64,000 nt of DNA from positions 43,002 through 107,001 of the forward strand of contig NZ_DS996354.1 in NCBI RefSeq assembly GCF_000156375.1, read 5' to 3'. Position numbers and translations under genes: made by a program. Shown piece by piece: positions 34,725 to 42,743 of the stretch. The DNA comes from Desulfovibrio piger ATCC 29098. GTDB taxonomy: Bacteria; Desulfobacterota; Desulfovibrionia; Desulfovibrionales; Desulfovibrionaceae. Numbering within the stretch: the stretch's first letter is position 1; each line of letters begins with the position of its first letter. A model generated the notes under the pieces. That model ran no database searches and had not been told where the DNA came from. It saw nothing but the letters and a program-made list of their open reading frames with translations.

Positions 34725-35308
34725 GCGAGCTGTCTCCGTATCTCCTCAAAGGCTTTTTGCAGGCTGTAGCAGCACAGGGTCTGCCCCATGCTCAGCGGTT
34801 CGGGGGCCGTATCCAGCGTTTTGCCGCACAGGCAGTGGGCCAGCCAGGGCACGTCCGGACAACCGCCGCCGGAGATGTTGACGATGCGCCGGTCGCGGCA
34901 GTCCACCGTGATCTTCATGTTGGCCGCACGCACCATGAGCCAGTGCTCCAGACGGCTGGTCTGGAACAGGGACACGGGCTCCAGCAGCACGTCATGGGCG
35001 CTGACCACCTGTTCCGGTTCCAGATCGGCCGCTTTCAGGCTGGCCAGCACAGCGGCCTGGCGGATGAGCGGGAAGGCCACCACCATGTCGCAACCGGTGC
35101 GCATTTGCGGGGGCGGGCCCTTGACGTCCACGTCAAAGCCCTGCTGCCGCAGCAGACGTTCGGCCCGGATGACGTCGCCCGTATGGGAAAAGGCCAGCAG
35201 CCCCCGGTCGGAAAGGGCGCGGGGGCCTGCATCGGCAGCGCTCTCTTTTTTGAACAGACCGCCCAGACGGCGGCCGAGAGAGGAAAAAAGGGAATACTTC
35301 GAGGTCAT
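34712..35308 (-). CDS. DUF3343-domain protein, putative Se/S carrier-like
   Basis: This 198-residue protein contains a DUF3343 segment at about residues 40-110 (SHTGDVIRAERLLRQQGFDV, FPLIRQAAVLA). The C-terminal part is cysteine-bearing (DCRDRR, GGGCPDVPWLAHCLCG, TLCCYS), which could carry sulfur or selenium. The start is the ATG giving MTSKYSLF with CAGGAAA upstream. DUF3343 is typically encoded with YedE and TusA in selenium-associated loci, as here. Biochemical function is unproven. Confidence 0.75.
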   Translation of the reverse strand: MTSKYSLFSSLGRRLGGLFKKESAADAGPRALSDRGLLAFSHTGDVIRAERLLRQQGFDVDVKGPPPQMRTGCDMVVAFPLIRQAAVLASLKAADLEPEQVVSAHDVLLEPVSLFQTSRLEHWLMVRAANMKITVDCRDRRIVNISGGGCPDVPWLAHCLCGKTLDTAPEPLSMGQTLCCYSLQKAFEEIRRQLACGS

Positions 35309-35355
35309 GCGTTTCCTGAAAAGGGGCGGCCGAAGCCGCCCCTGCACGGATCTTG

Positions 35356-35574
35356 TTAGGCCTGGCGGGCGATCTCCAGCCGCCAGATGCCGTTCTCTTC
35401 ACTTTCCGTCACGCTGAAGCCGCTGTTGCGGGCTGCGCGGGTCACGTTCTCGCGGCTGGCTTCATTGTCCACCAAGACGGAGAAGGGGCCGTCGGGCTGC
35501 TTTTTGGCAGCGGTCAGGAACATCAGGACAGGCTGGGGGCAGGAGAGCCCGCAAGTATCGATAAGGGTCGCCAT
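35356..35574 (-). CDS. tusA: TusA/SirA-like sulfur carrier
   Basis: This 72-residue protein is a TusA-fold sulfurtransferase with the signature CGLSCPQPVL near the N-terminus. Cys in CPxP is the persulfide (or selenide) carrier. Its start overlaps the yedE stop by one base (TAATG). TusA-YedE pairs are proposed to move sulfur or selenium into the cell and hand it to enzymes. The start is the ATG giving MATLIDTCG with CGAGG upstream. Confidence 0.9.
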   Translation of the reverse strand: MATLIDTCGLSCPQPVLMFLTAAKKQPDGPFSVLVDNEASRENVTRAARNSGFSVTESEENGIWRLEIARQA

Positions 35575-36668
35575 TACGCACCTCGCTTGCAATTGAAGAA
35601 ACCGATGAGCAGGCAGACGGCCAGGCCGCCCAGGGCACCCAGCATGCCGTTGGGGCCGATGCCCGCCGTGCTGGAAGCCATGCCGAAGTTATGGGCACAG
35701 GCCGCGCCCACGATGAGGCCGACCACGAACACGGCCGCGTCATTGTCGCCCTCACCGGCCATGAAGAGCTGGCGGCCGGGGCAGCCGCCGGCCAGGGCAA
35801 AGGCCAGACCGGCCGTCACCATGCCCAGGAAGTTCCACAGGCCGTCGGTATGGGCCACGGGCTGTCCTTCGAAGCCGGGATGGAAGCCGCCGACAGCCAG
35901 ATTGGCCACCAGCGCGGCGACCAGCATGGCCAGGAAGCCCAGGGCCAGATGCCACTGGTTGAACAGCAGGACGTCACGCACGGCGCCCATGGTGCAGAAG
36001 CGGCTGCGCTGGGCCAGGAAGCCCACCAGCAGACCGGCACCGAGCGAGAGCAGGAAGGGGGCGTGCATGGAGCCGGGGCCCTTGAGGGAGTAGAAGAGGA
36101 CACCGCTCTGGGGCTGGCCTTCCATGGGCGGGTTGAACAGATAGACGGCGACCAGGGCAAGCATGATGCCGGGCAGGATCAGGCCGGATGCCTTGCTCTG
36201 GCTCTGGCTGCGGCCCAGGGAGAAGCCCATGCGGAAGAAGACCGTGCCCAGACCGATGCCGACCACCAGACCGGCCAGGCCGAACAGGGCGTTGGCGTCG
36301 CCACCGGCCAGACGCATGATGACGCGCCAGGGGCAGCCCAGGAAGACCAGGGCGCCGATGGCCGCGATGACGCCCAGCAGAAAGCGGACGGCCGGGGCGG
36401 AACCACCGCGGGCGCGGTATTCGCCAAAGCAGAGGGCGGCGGCCAGGGAACCCAGCACCATGCCCATGATCTCGGGGCGCAGGTACTGGACGATGGGCGC
36501 GCGATGCAGGCCCACGGCCCCCGCGATGTCGCGGTTGAAGCAGACCACGCAGATGCCCATGTTGCCGGGGTTGCCGGAGAACTGCAAAAAGACGGCGATC
36601 AGGCCGAGGATAAGGCCCGTGACCACGATGCCCGTGGTGGACGAGAAGAAATTGAAGCTGTTTTTCAT
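35574..36668 (-). CDS. yedE: YedE-type membrane transporter, selenium/sulfur associated
   Basis: This 364-residue membrane protein of the YeeE/YedE family has about ten helices and two internal repeats. Conserved cysteine-bearing motifs lie in MGICVVCFNRD and CPWRVIMRLAGGD of the first half, and in RSRFCTMGAVRD and GGCPGRQLFMAGEG of the second. These cysteines are thought to relay sulfur (thiosulfate in YeeE) through the pore. The long form next to TusA and DUF3343 resembles the selenium-metabolism YedE/FdhT group. GGGGGG precedes the start. It heads its operon. Confidence 0.87.
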   Translation of the reverse strand: MKNSFNFFSSTTGIVVTGLILGLIAVFLQFSGNPGNMGICVVCFNRDIAGAVGLHRAPIVQYLRPEIMGMVLGSLAAALCFGEYRARGGSAPAVRFLLGVIAAIGALVFLGCPWRVIMRLAGGDANALFGLAGLVVGIGLGTVFFRMGFSLGRSQSQSKASGLILPGIMLALVAVYLFNPPMEGQPQSGVLFYSLKGPGSMHAPFLLSLGAGLLVGFLAQRSRFCTMGAVRDVLLFNQWHLALGFLAMLVAALVANLAVGGFHPGFEGQPVAHTDGLWNFLGMVTAGLAFALAGGCPGRQLFMAGEGDNDAAVFVVGLIVGAACAHNFGMASSTAGIGPNGMLGALGGLAVCLLIGFFNCKRGA

Positions 36669-36834
36669 GCGACCCCCCAAAGACGGGATGCGGCAAAAGT
36701 TGGAAAGATGCGCGCAGATCCGTGACGGACCTAGGGGATGGGGGACCGTGATATGGCGAAGGTCAAGGAATCAGGACATGCCGTCGGCGCGACCACCCCG
36801 CTGCGCTCCACACCGTGAAGCCGGTGATGTTGCG

Positions 36835-36855
36835 TCAGGTATGGTGCATGGGCAT
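36835..36855 (-). CDS. possible six-residue leader peptide before yedE
   Basis: A minimal frame MPMHHT, with AAGGAG eight bases upstream of its ATG, sits in the untranslated leader of yedE, about 170 bp before that gene. A CACCG/CGGTG hairpin follows. It could act as a translated leader or be fortuitous. Confidence 0.3.
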   Translation of the reverse strand: MPMHHT

Positions 36856-36898
36856 GGACGTGCTCCTTGGATCAGACAGGTCGTGATGGGATAAGGGC

Positions 36899-36927
36899 AG
36901 CCTAGGAAAAGAACAGGGGCGGGTCAA
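36899..36927 (-). promoter_or_regulatory. promoter of the yedE operon (TTGACC-N17-TAGGCT)
   Basis: On the minus strand TTGACC (36927-36922) and TAGGCT (36904-36899) are 17 bases apart, giving a long leader of about 220 nt before yedE. Confidence 0.55.
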
Positions 36928-36979
36928 GTGCTTTTGGGGAAAAAGGGGACAGGTGCCGGACCGGGAGCAGGGCGGGCAT

Positions 36980-37008
36980 AAAAAAAGGGGCATCCGGCGG
37001 ATGCCCCT
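36980..37008 (-). terminator. terminator of pyrR
   Basis: AGGGGCATCC / GGATGCCCCT stem followed by seven Ts on the minus strand. Confidence 0.88.
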
Positions 37009-37013
37009 GACAG

Positions 37014-37550
37014 TCAGTTTTTGGCGGTCAGCAGGACCTCGTCCCGTCCGTCCCGTTCTTCCAGCAGCACGTCCACCTGCTCCTGAGGGCGGGTATCCAC
37101 GCTGCGGCCGATGTAGTCGGCCTGGATGGGCAGTTCGCGGTGGCCGCGGTCCACGAGCACCAGAAGCTCCACCTTGCGGGGGCGACCGTAATCCAGCAGG
37201 GCTTCCAGGGCGGCGCGGATGGTACGGCCGCTGAACAGCACGTCATCGATGAGGATGATCTCCGCGTTGTCCACCGGGGCGGTGATGCGCGACTGGCCGA
37301 TGTGGGGCTTGCCTTCCAGGCTCGTCCAGTCGTCACGGTACAGGTTGATGTCCAGCGTGCCCAGGGGCAGGGGGCGCTGCAGCTTTTGCTGCATCAGGGC
37401 GCTCAGACGGCGGGCCAGGTCGGCGCCGCGGCGTTCGATGCCCACCAGCATGACGCGCTCGCACTGCCCGTGCCGTTCCAGCACTTCGCAGGCAAGACGT
37501 TCCAGAATACGGGTCATTTCCTCTTTGTCCAGCAGCAATGTCGTGGGCAT
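37014..37550 (-). CDS. pyrR: PyrR bifunctional pyrimidine regulator / uracil phosphoribosyltransferase
   Basis: This 178-residue protein has the phosphoribosyltransferase fold, with the PRPP motif IILIDDVLFSGRTIRAA at about residues 98-114. PyrR binds pyr mRNA in Gram-positives and also has uracil phosphoribosyltransferase activity. In other phyla the RNA-binding role is less established. GGAGG precedes the ATG. It stands alone, divergent from the HesB-like genes, with a terminator behind it. Confidence 0.9.
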   Translation of the reverse strand: MPTTLLLDKEEMTRILERLACEVLERHGQCERVMLVGIERRGADLARRLSALMQQKLQRPLPLGTLDINLYRDDWTSLEGKPHIGQSRITAPVDNAEIILIDDVLFSGRTIRAALEALLDYGRPRKVELLVLVDRGHRELPIQADYIGRSVDTRPQEQVDVLLEERDGRDEVLLTAKN

Positions 37551-37615
37551 AATTCCTCCAGAAGTGATGTCTTTCCATACGCCTTTTTACCGGCGGAGAA
37601 AAGCCCCGCGAGCGA

Positions 37616-37644
37616 TTGACAATCTTTGGGGCTGACCTTACATG
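37616..37644 (+). promoter_or_regulatory. promoter of the HesB-like tandem genes
   Basis: TTGACA (37616-37621) and TACATG (37639-37644) are 17 bases apart, 27 bp before the first HesB-like ATG. Confidence 0.6.
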
Positions 37645-37670
37645 TTACGGGCAACACTGGAGGTAGTGCC

Positions 37671-37997
37671 ATGCTTACGTTGACCGATGCCGCCCAGAAG
37701 GAACTGGAAGGTTTTTTTGCCGACAGGGAAAAAGCGACCGTCCGCATCTACCTTGCCCCCGGCGGCTGCTCCGGCCCGCGCCTTGCTCTGGCGCTGGACG
37801 AAGCCGGTGAGAACGATACCCGGATCGAACAGGGCGGTTTTGCCTTCTGCATCAACAATGAACTTTTGCAGCAGGTGAAAAGCGTCAGTATCGATGCCAA
37901 CTACCTTGGCTTTCTGGTGACCCCCGAAGTGCCCCTGCCGTCGTCGGGCGGCAGCGCCTGCGGCGGTTGCTGCGGTGCCTGCGGCAGCCACCAGTAG
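37671..37997 (+). CDS. HesB/IscA-like protein, copy 1 (Cys form)
   Basis: This 108-residue protein belongs to a HesB-like group. The motif LAPGGCSGPRLALALDE has Cys33. A conserved middle cysteine lies in FAFCINNELLQQVKSV, and a cysteine-rich tail SACGGCCGACGSHQ closes the protein. It is related to A-type Fe-S carrier proteins but keeps a different cysteine spacing (GGCSGP), so its role is uncertain. GGAGG precedes the ATG. It is the first of three tandem paralogues. Confidence 0.83.
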   Translation: MLTLTDAAQKELEGFFADREKATVRIYLAPGGCSGPRLALALDEAGENDTRIEQGGFAFCINNELLQQVKSVSIDANYLGFLVTPEVPLPSSGGSACGGCCGACGSHQ

Positions 37998-38168
37998 CCT
38001 TTTGCCGGGAAGGCGCGACATGTTCCTTCCCGTGTCATCCCTGCTCTGACGATACCTGTCACCTTCTGCGTCAACAGTTGCCGCACCGGCTCGGGCGCTG
38101 CCTTTGACGGCGCCTCTTCCCCTGCGGGATACGGGAAGTCCGGGACGCGGCATCGTCAAGGAGAAGGA

Positions 38169-38495
38169 ATGATCGTTTTGTCCGAGAATGCCCGCAAGGA
38201 GCTGGAAGCCTACTTTGCGGACAAGGAACGCCAGACCATCCGTGTGTATCTCGCTCCCGGCGGCTGCTCCGGCCCCCGGCTCGTCCTGGCTCTGGACGAA
38301 CCCGGGGACGAGGACGCCAGGTTCGAACAGGACGGCTTTGCGTTCTGTATCAACAAAGAATTGCTGCAACAGGTGAAGAGCGTCAGCATAGACTTGAGCT
38401 ATCTGGGCTTCACCGTGACCCCCGAAGTGCCCCTGCCTTCGGCGGGCGGCAGTTCCTGCGGCGGTTGCTGCGGCAGCTGCGGCAGTCATCAGTAG
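38169..38495 (+). CDS. HesB/IscA-like protein, copy 2 (Cys form)
   Basis: This 108-residue paralogue of the preceding gene starts MIVLSENARKELEAYFADK and has Cys33 in GGCSGPRLVLALDE. The 3' part is nearly identical at the DNA level to copy 1 (GTGACCCCCGAAGTGCCCC), so the duplication is recent or kept similar by conversion. AAGGAGAAGG precedes the start. The tail reads SSCGGCCGSCGSHQ. Likely co-expressed with copies 1 and 3, which are each about 170 bp away. Confidence 0.83.
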   Translation: MIVLSENARKELEAYFADKERQTIRVYLAPGGCSGPRLVLALDEPGDEDARFEQDGFAFCINKELLQQVKSVSIDLSYLGFTVTPEVPLPSAGGSSCGGCCGSCGSHQ

Positions 38496-38671
38496 TCCCT
38501 GTCCGGTGGGGCCGGCTGTCCCGGCCCGGCCGGTTTTGTCATAACAGAAGGTCCCGTCTTCTGTTTCCATCAACTGCCGTTACCGGCGGAGAGGGCCTGT
38601 TGCCCCAGGGCATCGGTCCCGGTTCCTGACGGGCAGGACGCTCCGCAGATACGGCCCAGAGAGGAATAGGA

Positions 38672-38992
38672 ATGATCACTCTGTCTGAAAACGCTCGTAA
38701 AGAGCTGGAAGCCTACTTCGCGGACAAGGAACGCCAGTCCATCCGCGTGTTTCTTGCCCCCGGCGGCTGAAGCGGCCCGCGTCTCGCCCTGGCTCTGGAT
38801 GAGCCTAACGCACAGGACAGCACCGAGGAAGTTGACGGTTTCACCTTCTGCATGGCCACCGACCTGGTGGCGCAGATCAAGGGCGTCAAGATTGATATGA
38901 CCTACATGGGATTCACCGTGGATCCCGAGGTGCCGCTGGCCTCTTCCGGCAGCAGCTGCGGCAGTTGCGGCAGCAGCTGCGGCAGTCACTAG
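38672..38992 (+). CDS. HesB/IscA-like selenoprotein, copy 3 (in-frame UGA = Sec33)
   Basis: The reading frame from the ATG (GAGG/AGG upstream) is MITLSENARKELEAYFADKE up to LAPGG, then TGA at 38768-38770, then SGPRLALALDEP through to a normal TAG. TGA falls exactly at codon 33, where both paralogues have Cys. Protein similarity continues without loss after it (GFTFCMATD, GFTVDPEVPLASSG, and a Cys-rich tail). The total is 106 residues, close to the paralogues' 108. A SECIS-like hairpin follows the TGA. HesB-like proteins with Sec at this place are an established bacterial selenoprotein family. Gene callers that treat TGA as stop will miss or truncate it. The insertion machinery (selA, selB, selC) is outside the window. 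Confidence 0.85.
38779..38811 (+). promoter_or_regulatory. SECIS-like hairpin of copy 3
   Basis: GGCTC-TGGAT-GAGCC (38791-38805) forms a 5-bp stem with a 5-nt loop that has G in its first two bases. The loop begins 25 nt after the TGA, within the 16-37 nt range known for bacterial SECIS. A second helix GCGT/ACGC encloses it. The matching stems are broken in copies 1 and 2. Confidence 0.65.
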
Positions 38993-39117
38993 GCGGATCG
39001 TGATCCGTCGGCTGTCCGTGCGGGGAAATGTTCCCACACCGCCCGGGATGTGCATGCACGCATCCCCCCGGGTCGCTTGAAGCATGGCCCCCGACAGCTA
39101 CGATAAGAGATCCCGCA

Positions 39118-39142
39118 AGGCGGCCTTCGGGCCGCCTTTTTT
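39118..39142 (+). terminator. terminator of the HesB-like gene group
   Basis: AAGGCGGCC / GGCCGCCTT stem with a short TTCG-type loop and a run of six Ts, 125 bp past the copy 3 stop. Confidence 0.88.
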
Positions 39143-39203
39143 GAACCCTTTCCCAGGATTCGGCGTCGTTGGTGGCGTCGTTTTTGCTTTTCCGGCGGAC
39201 AGT

Positions 39204-42200
39204 ATGGCAGATATCCTTTCCCTGCTCTCAGGGCCGGCCGAGGCCCGACACTGGCAGCGCAGCGGCATGGCGTCCTGTTGCCGCCTTGCCTGCGCCGCGC
39301 TGGCCCAGGGACGCAGCAGCGTCATCCTGGTGCGCGACCGTGAGGAATACACGGCGGCGCGTGCACTGCTGACCCTTTTTTCTCCTTCGCTTTCCCTGGC
39401 TGACATGGCCCTTGATGTCCCTGCCTGGAAACTGCCCTTTGTCGCGCTCCCTGCCGGTCTGCTGCTGCGTCGCGACCGGGATTCCTGGGCAGGACGGCTG
39501 GCGGCCCTGTACGGCCTTGCCCAGGGCGGTCCCCGCTGCCTCATCCTGAGCACGGAAGCGCTGCTGCTGCGCCATGTGCCCCGCGATTTCTTTGCCGAGC
39601 ACACGCTCGACCTGACGAGGGGCAGCGACTATCCCCCGGAGCTGATCCTCGATCAGGCCGTGGAGTGGGGCTACGAACGTGTCCCCCTGGTGACCCGACC
39701 GGGACAGATGGCCCGGCGCGGCGACATCTTCGACATTTTCCCGTCCGGCTATCCGCGTCCTGTGCGCATGGAATTTTTTGGCGATACCCTGGAAGAGCTG
39801 CGCTTGTTCGATGCCGAGAGCCAGCGCTCCCTGCAGGGCCTGGACGAGATGACCCTGCTGCCGGCCCTGCCTTTCGTGCTGGACGCACAGGGCCTGGCCG
39901 CGGCCCGCAAGCGCATGGATGCCCTGTTCGCCGGGGCGCGCATCAGCGAGAACGACTGCTACACCTTCAAGAAGACCCTGGATGCCGGCGGGCTGGGCCT
40001 GTTGCCGGGCGTGGTGCACGAAAAGGCCAGCACCATCGCGGACTGGCTGCCCGAGGAGCCGCTCTGGTTCCTGCCCGGCCAGGCGGACTGCGATGCGGCC
40101 CTGCACGGGACGGCCATGCAGCTGCGCGACCAGCTGGAAGAGGATGATGCGCCCCTGCCGCAGCCGTCCGCCCTGTGCCTGTGCGGCAGTCTGCAGGATC
40201 TGCCCTGGAAAAAGGACCGGCATTTTTATCTGGAGCCTCTGGTCATGGGCGTGGACGCCGTGGGGGACGACGTGCAGGAACGTCCGCTCCATGCCTTCAC
40301 GGATCTTTTCCCCGTCCCCGGTGCGGCGGACCGGCCTTGGCAGCACCTGTCTGCCGGTCTGAAGGAATGGCAGAACCGGCGCCGTCAGGTGGTGCTGAGT
40401 TTTTCCTCGCAGCGCAGCCGGGCCAAGTTCCTCAAGCTGGCCGAGCAGGAAGGCATCACGCCTGCCTTGCGCTATGCGCCGGAGCAGCGCGGGCTGTTCG
40501 CCCTGGTCTCTCCCTGGCGCTCCGGTGCGGAACTGGTCTGGGACGATGTGCTCGTGCTGGGCGAGGACATCCTCTATCCGCGTGCGGAAAAGAAGACCCG
40601 CGCCTCCTCGCGCGCCTTCAAGGGGCTGGACAGTTTCGACGACCTCAAGGCCGGGGATCTGCTCGTCCACCGGGATTACGGCATCGGCCGGTTCGCCGGT
40701 CTGCATCATCTGGTGCAGGGCGGGCAGGGCAATGATTTTCTGCTGGTGGAATATTCCGGGCAGGACAGGCTCTATGTGCCCGTGGACCGTCTGGGGCTCA
40801 TCCAGCGCTTCAAGGGCGGCGAGGGCGCGGAACCGGCCCTGGACCGTTTGGGCGGCGCCAGCTGGAGTTCCGGCAAGGAGAAGGTTCGCAAGGCCATCGA
40901 GAAGATCGCGGCCGACCTGGTGGAGATGTACGCCTATCGCAAGGTGGCCAAGGGCTTCCGCTACGATCCGCCGGGCGAGCTGTACCACGAGTTCGAGGCG
41001 ACCTTCGGCTTTGAGGAGACCCCGGACCAGGCCCGGGCCATCGAGGACGTGCTGGCCGACATGGACAAGTCCGAGCCCATGGACCGCCTGGTCTGCGGTG
41101 ACGTGGGCTTCGGCAAGACCGAAGTGGCCCTGCGTGCCGCCTTCCGCGCGGCCAGTGAGGGACGGCAGGTGGCCCTGCTGTGTCCCACCACGGTGCTGGC
41201 CGAGCAGCATTACCAGACCTTCCGGGCCCGTCTGGCCGGTTTCCCGGTCACGGTGGGCCTGCTGAGCCGTTTCGTGCCCCGTGCCCGCCAAAAGGAGGTC
41301 CTCAAGGCCGCGGCCGAGGGACAGATCGACATCTTGCTGGGTACGCACCGCCTGTTGTCCTCGGATGTTTCCCTGCCCAACCTCTCTTTGCTCATCTTGG
41401 ATGAGGAGCAGCGCTTCGGCGTACGGCACAAGGAAAAGCTCAAGGCCCTGAAAAAGAACGTGGACGTTTTGACCCTGACGGCCACGCCCATCCCGCGTAC
41501 CTTGCAGCTTTCCATGTCCGGCATCCGCGATCTTTCGGTCATCGAGACAGCGCCGCAGGATCGCAAGCCTGTGGCCACGGCCGTGCTGCGGCGAGATGAC
41601 GCCACCCTGCGCACGGTCCTGGAACGCGAGCTGGCGCGGGAAGGCCAGGTGTTCTGGGTCTACAACCGTGTCCAGGGCCTGGAGCGCGTGGCCGAATACG
41701 TGCGCAAGCTGGTGCCTACCGCCCGGGTGGGCATGGCGCACGGCCAGATGTCGGAAAGCGAACTGGAAAGCAACATGCACAAGTTCTGGCACGGCGAGCT
41801 GGATGTGCTGGTCTGTACGGCCATCGTCGAGTCGGGGCTGGATTTTCCCCGTGCCAACACGCTGGTGGTGGACCAGGCCCAGCTCTTCGGCCTTGGGCAG
41901 CTCTACCAGCTGCGGGGCCGGGTGGGCCGCAGTGACCGTCAGGCCTACGCCTTCTTCGTGGTGCCCGATACGGAGCACCTGAGCGAAGTGGCCGAGGAGC
42001 GGCTGCGCATCATCATGGACATGGACTATCTGGGCGCCGGTTTTCAGGTGGCCATGGAAGACCTGCGCCTGCGCGGCGCGGGCAACATCCTGGGCGAGGT
42101 GCAGTCCGGCCATATGGGCCGGGTGGGGCTCGACCTGTATCTGGAGATGCTGGAAGAGGCCGTGGCCCGTCTCAAGGGCACGCCCGTCACCCAGGACGTG

Positions 42201-42662
42201 GAAACGGAACTCAATCTCGGCCTGCCTGCCCATATCCCCCAGTCCTACATCGAGGATGGCCGGGAGCGCCTGCGCTGTTACAAGGCGCTCACCTCGGCCA
42301 CCAGCGGGGCGGCCCGTGAGGAAGTGGCCCTTTCCATGCGTGACCGTTTCGGCAGCTTCCCGCAGGAACTGGTCAATTTCATCGCCGTGCTCGACTTCAA
42401 GCAGTTCCTGAGCCACTTGCAGGTCCAGCGTGCGGACATCTATCTGGATCATGTCCGCCTGGTGTGGGGCGACGGTCAGACAGCCGTGCAGCCCGAACGC
42501 ATCCTGCAGCTGGTGGCTTCCATGAAGGGGGCCCGGATGTTGCCCCCGGCGGCTCTCATGCTGCCCCTGCCGGCGGACAAGGACTTTGCCCAGGGGCTGC
42601 AGGGGCTGCGGCAGGCCCTGGAAGGCATCCGCACACCGGAATCCCCGGGCGGCACGGCCTAG
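39204..42662 (+). CDS. mfd: transcription-repair coupling factor
   Basis: This 1152-residue protein has the length of Mfd, which pushes stalled RNA polymerase off DNA lesions and recruits UvrA. The N-terminal part is the UvrB-like module. The RNA-polymerase-interacting domain follows around 470-560 (LKAGDLLVHRDYGIGRFAG). The SF2 translocase motifs include CGDVGFGKTEVALRAA (Walker A), DEEQRFGV (motif II) and the C-terminal GRVGRS. The start is taken at MADILSLL; a longer open frame runs through the terminator at 39118 and is rejected. Confidence 0.95.
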   Translation: MADILSLLSGPAEARHWQRSGMASCCRLACAALAQGRSSVILVRDREEYTAARALLTLFSPSLSLADMALDVPAWKLPFVALPAGLLLRRDRDSWAGRLAALYGLAQGGPRCLILSTEALLLRHVPRDFFAEHTLDLTRGSDYPPELILDQAVEWGYERVPLVTRPGQMARRGDIFDIFPSGYPRPVRMEFFGDTLEELRLFDAESQRSLQGLDEMTLLPALPFVLDAQGLAAARKRMDALFAGARISENDCYTFKKTLDAGGLGLLPGVVHEKASTIADWLPEEPLWFLPGQADCDAALHGTAMQLRDQLEEDDAPLPQPSALCLCGSLQDLPWKKDRHFYLEPLVMGVDAVGDDVQERPLHAFTDLFPVPGAADRPWQHLSAGLKEWQNRRRQVVLSFSSQRSRAKFLKLAEQEGITPALRYAPEQRGLFALVSPWRSGAELVWDDVLVLGEDILYPRAEKKTRASSRAFKGLDSFDDLKAGDLLVHRDYGIGRFAGLHHLVQGGQGNDFLLVEYSGQDRLYVPVDRLGLIQRFKGGEGAEPALDRLGGASWSSGKEKVRKAIEKIAADLVEMYAYRKVAKGFRYDPPGELYHEFEATFGFEETPDQARAIEDVLADMDKSEPMDRLVCGDVGFGKTEVALRAAFRAASEGRQVALLCPTTVLAEQHYQTFRARLAGFPVTVGLLSRFVPRARQKEVLKAAAEGQIDILLGTHRLLSSDVSLPNLSLLILDEEQRFGVRHKEKLKALKKNVDVLTLTATPIPRTLQLSMSGIRDLSVIETAPQDRKPVATAVLRRDDATLRTVLERELAREGQVFWVYNRVQGLERVAEYVRKLVPTARVGMAHGQMSESELESNMHKFWHGELDVLVCTAIVESGLDFPRANTLVVDQAQLFGLGQLYQLRGRVGRSDRQAYAFFVVPDTEHLSEVAEERLRIIMDMDYLGAGFQVAMEDLRLRGAGNILGEVQSGHMGRVGLDLYLEMLEEAVARLKGTPVTQDVETELNLGLPAHIPQSYIEDGRERLRCYKALTSATSGAAREEVALSMRDRFGSFPQELVNFIAVLDFKQFLSHLQVQRADIYLDHVRLVWGDGQTAVQPERILQLVASMKGARMLPPAALMLPLPADKDFAQGLQGLRQALEGIRTPESPGGTA

Positions 42663-42672
42663 GCCGCGGCGA

Positions 42673-42701
42673 TTGCCAAAGAGGGAAATATTGGCTATTT
42701 T
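42673..42701 (+). promoter_or_regulatory. promoter TTGCCA-N17-TATTTT before the SurA-like gene
   Basis: TTGCCA (42673-42678) and TATTTT (42696-42701) are 17 bases apart, about 40 bp before the chosen TTG start. The -35 matches those of the two CAU tRNAs. Confidence 0.6.
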
Positions 42702-42743
42702 CGGCTGCTACTACAGCCTATGCGCATAACGGGAGAATTTGCC

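Noticed and set aside
37998..38168. Separate promoter before the second HesB-like gene (TTGACG-N17-GGATAC at 38104-38132)
   Set aside because: The -10 match is weak and the group shares a clear promoter upstream of copy 1 and a terminator after copy 3, so it is not listed as a feature.
38672..38992. Reading the third HesB-like gene as a pseudogene with a nonsense mutation
   Set aside because: TGA falls exactly on the conserved Cys codon, the rest of the frame is intact with normal codon use, and a SECIS-like hairpin is present only in this copy.
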